Shown in pieces: positions 61,776 through 64,000 of a DNA stretch of 64,000 bases (its first letter is position 1; each line of letters begins with the position of its first letter). The stretch lies in contig CBDCYN010000029.1 in the NCBI GenBank assembly GCA_965224205.1, positions 1 through 64,000 of the forward strand, given 5' to 3'. The notes under the pieces are model-generated. The model did not search any database. It was not told the origin of the DNA and was given only the letters and a program-made list of their open reading frames with translations. This stretch comes from CBDCYN01 sp965224205 (GTDB lineage Bacteria > Planctomycetota > Phycisphaerae > Phycisphaerales > Phycisphaeraceae). The translations under genes and the position numbers were made by a program.

Positions 61776-62887
61776 GGCCGCCCCTCCCTAGCCTGCCAAC
61801 TCGAAGCCAGTTCCGCCACATGATCCATCAGAAGATCGGTATACCGCTGCCCCGCTTCGCGGGAGCAAAAGTGCACGTAGTCATGGAAATCCTCTGTGGC
61901 GAACGCCCCCTCTCGGTTGAGGTCCCAATGGTGCAGCCCTTGCTCTTGGATCCAGTTCTCCCAGTATTCTTGGTAGCCCTGAGCCAGCTCACTGTTTATT
62001 TGCTTATGCCACCTAGGGTTCATCGGGGTCTCGACGATCGCGATCTCGACCCGGCCTTGAGCCCGCAGCCGATCAATCAACCGCCCGAGGATCGCCAGGT
62101 TGCGGTCTCTTTGGGTGGGGTATTCCTTGAGGTACGCCAGCACGTTGCGGTCAGCGGTCTGCCACTGTTCCGTGGTCATCGGTTTGCTTGCTAGCGGCAG
62201 GGGGGTGGGGCCGAATAACACGTTCCACAACGCGTGTTCGTTGAGGCGGTACGCATAAAACCGCCAGTGGTCCAGCAGGTACACGCCCGAACGCCACGGC
62301 GCCGATCCGGCGACCCGGGCCAGCTCCTGGTCGTACACCGGCGTGTCGATCGCCATCCGGGGGATCTCCAACAAGATCGCCAGCTCCTTGGGCGTCTGGG
62401 CGATGTGGTACAGGCTCATCTGGATCACCACGACCCCGTTGAACCCCTGCCCGATATAGTCCATCACCCCCGCGTATTCGATCAGGTTCATCCCCTTAGC
62501 CGCTAGGTAGTGCACCGGCACGTCCCTGCCGAGTTCCTGAGCCAGCCTCCCTTGGATCGCGGACGTATCCGGCATCGCCGACCGGATCGCCGAGTCCCCG
62601 ACCACCGCCACCGCGAACGGCTGGGGCCCGGCCTGCTTGGCCCGCATCGCCTCGAACGACAACTCGGTGTAGTCGTCGAGGTGGACCGTCATCAGGTACC
62701 GGTGATCGAGCTTCACGAGGTGCCGGGGCTTGACCCACAGCACACTCAACCCACACAGCAACCCCACCACCACGATAATCCCGATCGTCCCCGCCACCGA
62801 CGCCCGCGACGCCCCGTGCCAGACATCGAGCCAGAACCCGCTCGTGCTTTCTTGAACCTCAGGTGTGGGGTGGGATGGCGTATTCAT
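61772..62887 (-). CDS. SGNH-type membrane protein (DltD/AlgJ-like), copy 1
   Basis: A 371-residue protein: cytoplasmic N-terminus with FWLDVWHGASRAS, a membrane helix (about 33-52), and a periplasmic SGNH-like domain with nucleophile Ser99 in AVVGDSAIRSAM and Asp336/His339 in FHDYVHFCS. A conserved ETPMNPRWHKQIN block corresponds to LDSPINPRFVADF in copy 2. First gene of the operon, 77 bases after cysS on the same strand, so readthrough from cysS is possible. The function, transfer of an acyl group to an exported polymer, is inferred from the MBOAT partner. Confidence 0.82.
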   Translation of the reverse strand: MNTPSHPTPEVQESTSGFWLDVWHGASRASVAGTIGIIVVVGLLCGLSVLWVKPRHLVKLDHRYLMTVHLDDYTELSFEAMRAKQAGPQPFAVAVVGDSAIRSAMPDTSAIQGRLAQELGRDVPVHYLAAKGMNLIEYAGVMDYIGQGFNGVVVIQMSLYHIAQTPKELAILLEIPRMAIDTPVYDQELARVAGSAPWRSGVYLLDHWRFYAYRLNEHALWNVLFGPTPLPLASKPMTTEQWQTADRNVLAYLKEYPTQRDRNLAILGRLIDRLRAQGRVEIAIVETPMNPRWHKQINSELAQGYQEYWENWIQEQGLHHWDLNREGAFATEDFHDYVHFCSREAGQRYTDLLMDHVAELASSWQAREGRP

Positions 62888-62964
62888 GGTACCGGTCTAA
62901 CATAAAAAATTGGCGACCTTGCCATCTTAGGTTCCACGCAGGGCATTTCTCAACCCAGCCTGGC

Positions 62965-64000
62965 TCAAGCCAGCTTCCGCCGGGCGCTGGTCCCTTCTTT
63001 CGTGGTGAGCACCTCGTACCCATCATCGATGAGCGTCTGGCGGATCGCATCGGCCGTGGCGAAATCTTTCTTCGCCCGCGATTCGTCGATCTGCCGACAC
63101 CGCCGATCCGCTGAGTCTTCGCCTGCTTGACTCTCGGCTTCGCCACCCACACCCTCCGCAGGCTCCAGCACCGCCAAGACACGATCGATCTGCTCGAGCA
63201 CCAACCGTGACTCGGCCGTGTCGCTGGGTTTGTCTCGGACCCACGCGAACACAACCGCTAGCGCTTCACTAATATTCAGGTCATCCGCCAATGCCTCAAT
63301 GAAGGGCTTGAGGATCGGGTTAGACAGATCGGCTGGTTCGGCGTTGAACCCCGGCGAAGGTGACGGATGACCCGCCATCAACCCCGCGCGAAACTCCCTT
63401 AACCGCCGCACCGCGCTGGCGGAATCTTCTAACCCCTTACGCGTAAAATTTAGATTCGACCGGTAGTGGGCCTTGAGCAGCTCAAACCGCAGCACCGCCG
63501 GGTCGACCGGCCGGCCGGTCACCTTCCCCTCAAGCACATCCCGCACCGTAAAAAAATTCCCCTTGCTCTTGGACATCTTCTGGCCCTCGACCAGCAGGAA
63601 ACGGGTATGCATCCACAGCCTGGCCAGCGGCTGGCCGGTTACCCCCGTCGACTGGGCGATCTCGCACTCGTGGTGGGGGAAGATGTTGTCCTCGCCGCCG
63701 GTGTGGATGTCGATCGTGTCCCGCCCCAGCACCGCTCTCGCCATGGCCGAGCACTCGATGTGCCACCCGGGGTACCCCTGCCCCCACGGCGAGTCCCACT
63801 TCATCAGGTGTGACGCGTCGGGCTTCCATAGAAGGAAATCCGCGGGGTGGCGCTTGATCTGCTGATGTTCATCGCTCACCCGCCCCCCCGCACCGCCACG
63901 CAGATGCTCGAGCGTGTTCCCACTAAGCGCGCCGTACGACGGGAAGCTCTCGACGCTGTAATACACCGCCCCGTCGGATGCCCGGTACGCATGCCCGCGT
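62965..64000 (-). CDS. cysS: Cysteinyl-tRNA synthetase, 5' part beyond the window
   Basis: The C-terminal ~344 residues of CysRS, which charges tRNA-Cys. The frame is open to base 64000 (HAYRASDGAVYYSV...). Visible are the GYPGWHIECSAM zinc region, HTGGEDNIFPHHECEIAQS, the KMSKSKGNFFTVRD signature, and the helical anticodon part. A Glu/Ala/Gly-rich insertion (EGVGGEAESQAGEDSADRRCRQID) near the C-terminus is unusual. The upstream third of the gene lies outside. Confidence 0.95.
   Translation of the reverse strand, partial: RGHAYRASDGAVYYSVESFPSYGALSGNTLEHLRGGAGGRVSDEHQQIKRHPADFLLWKPDASHLMKWDSPWGQGYPGWHIECSAMARAVLGRDTIDIHTGGEDNIFPHHECEIAQSTGVTGQPLARLWMHTRFLLVEGQKMSKSKGNFFTVRDVLEGKVTGRPVDPAVLRFELLKAHYRSNLNFTRKGLEDSASAVRRLREFRAGLMAGHPSPSPGFNAEPADLSNPILKPFIEALADDLNISEALAVVFAWVRDKPSDTAESRLVLEQIDRVLAVLEPAEGVGGEAESQAGEDSADRRCRQIDESRAKKDFATADAIRQTLIDDGYEVLTTKEGTSARRKLA

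Overview
The window looks like the genome of a Gram-negative member of the PVC superphylum, most likely Planctomycetota of the Phycisphaerae type. The support is a short Hc1-like nucleoid protein, an OmcB-like DUF11-repeat lipoprotein, LpxA (lipid A) together with MurA (peptidoglycan), high GC, many GTG/TTG starts, and GC-rich dispersed palindromes of a kind I associate with planctomycete genomes. This assignment is an inference from gene content; no rRNA or tRNA gene was found here.

Layout. 1-5.3 kb is accessory DNA: a ParA-type partition ATPase cut by the window edge, a winged-helix replication initiator with palindromic iteron-like repeats inside its own gene, a small hypothetical protein, and an IS graveyard (IS21-type remnant with a frameshifted istB and truncated istA, an IS3 element nested in it, and an IS982 3' fragment). 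5.4-17.8 kb holds housekeeping and envelope genes: M16 peptidase, thioredoxin, nucleotide-sugar dehydrogenase, PyrF, a TIM-barrel isomerase-like protein, a degenerate B12-domain protein, a flippase, an OmcB-like lipoprotein, an isochorismatase-like hydrolase, an Hc1-like protein and a FabZ-like dehydratase. 17.9-25.0 kb is the membrane arm of respiratory complex I (nuoJKLMN) with a coupled ferritin-like gene. 25-44.5 kb contains an anti-sigma-type ATPase, IspF, an NtrC-type regulator, TsaB, Der, DapA, TilS, an active/inactive ketosynthase pair, Trm112-like, MurA, glutamate dehydrogenase, a porin, NuoC, LpxA and a PEGA lipoprotein.

The most interesting part is 44.7-62.9 kb. First, a 1101-residue protein fuses an Endonuclease Q-like PHP/zinc module to a UvrD-type helicase and ends in a beta-clamp-binding motif. 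Second, an ethylene-receptor-like membrane protein retains the ETR1 copper/ethylene ligand residues in exact register and precedes a CHASE-PAS histidine kinase, an Rcp1-like response regulator and a receiver-kinase. Third, a minus-strand operon resembles a Dlt-type envelope-acylation system: AMP ligase, carrier protein, MBOAT acyltransferase, and two SGNH proteins each coupled by an ATGA overlap to a ~42-residue membrane microprotein ending in the same heptapeptide. It also has a PLP decarboxylase, and a formyltransferase gene converges on it. Four genes of this region carry single-base indels that look like consensus errors or very recent decay.

Three dispersed intergenic repeat families occur. 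Family 1 is a long GC palindrome (3 copies). Family 2 is a ~110-bp element ending in a GC hairpin (2 copies plus a hairpin-only copy). Family 3 is a ~90-bp element with a conserved ~30-bp head (7 copies in both orientations).
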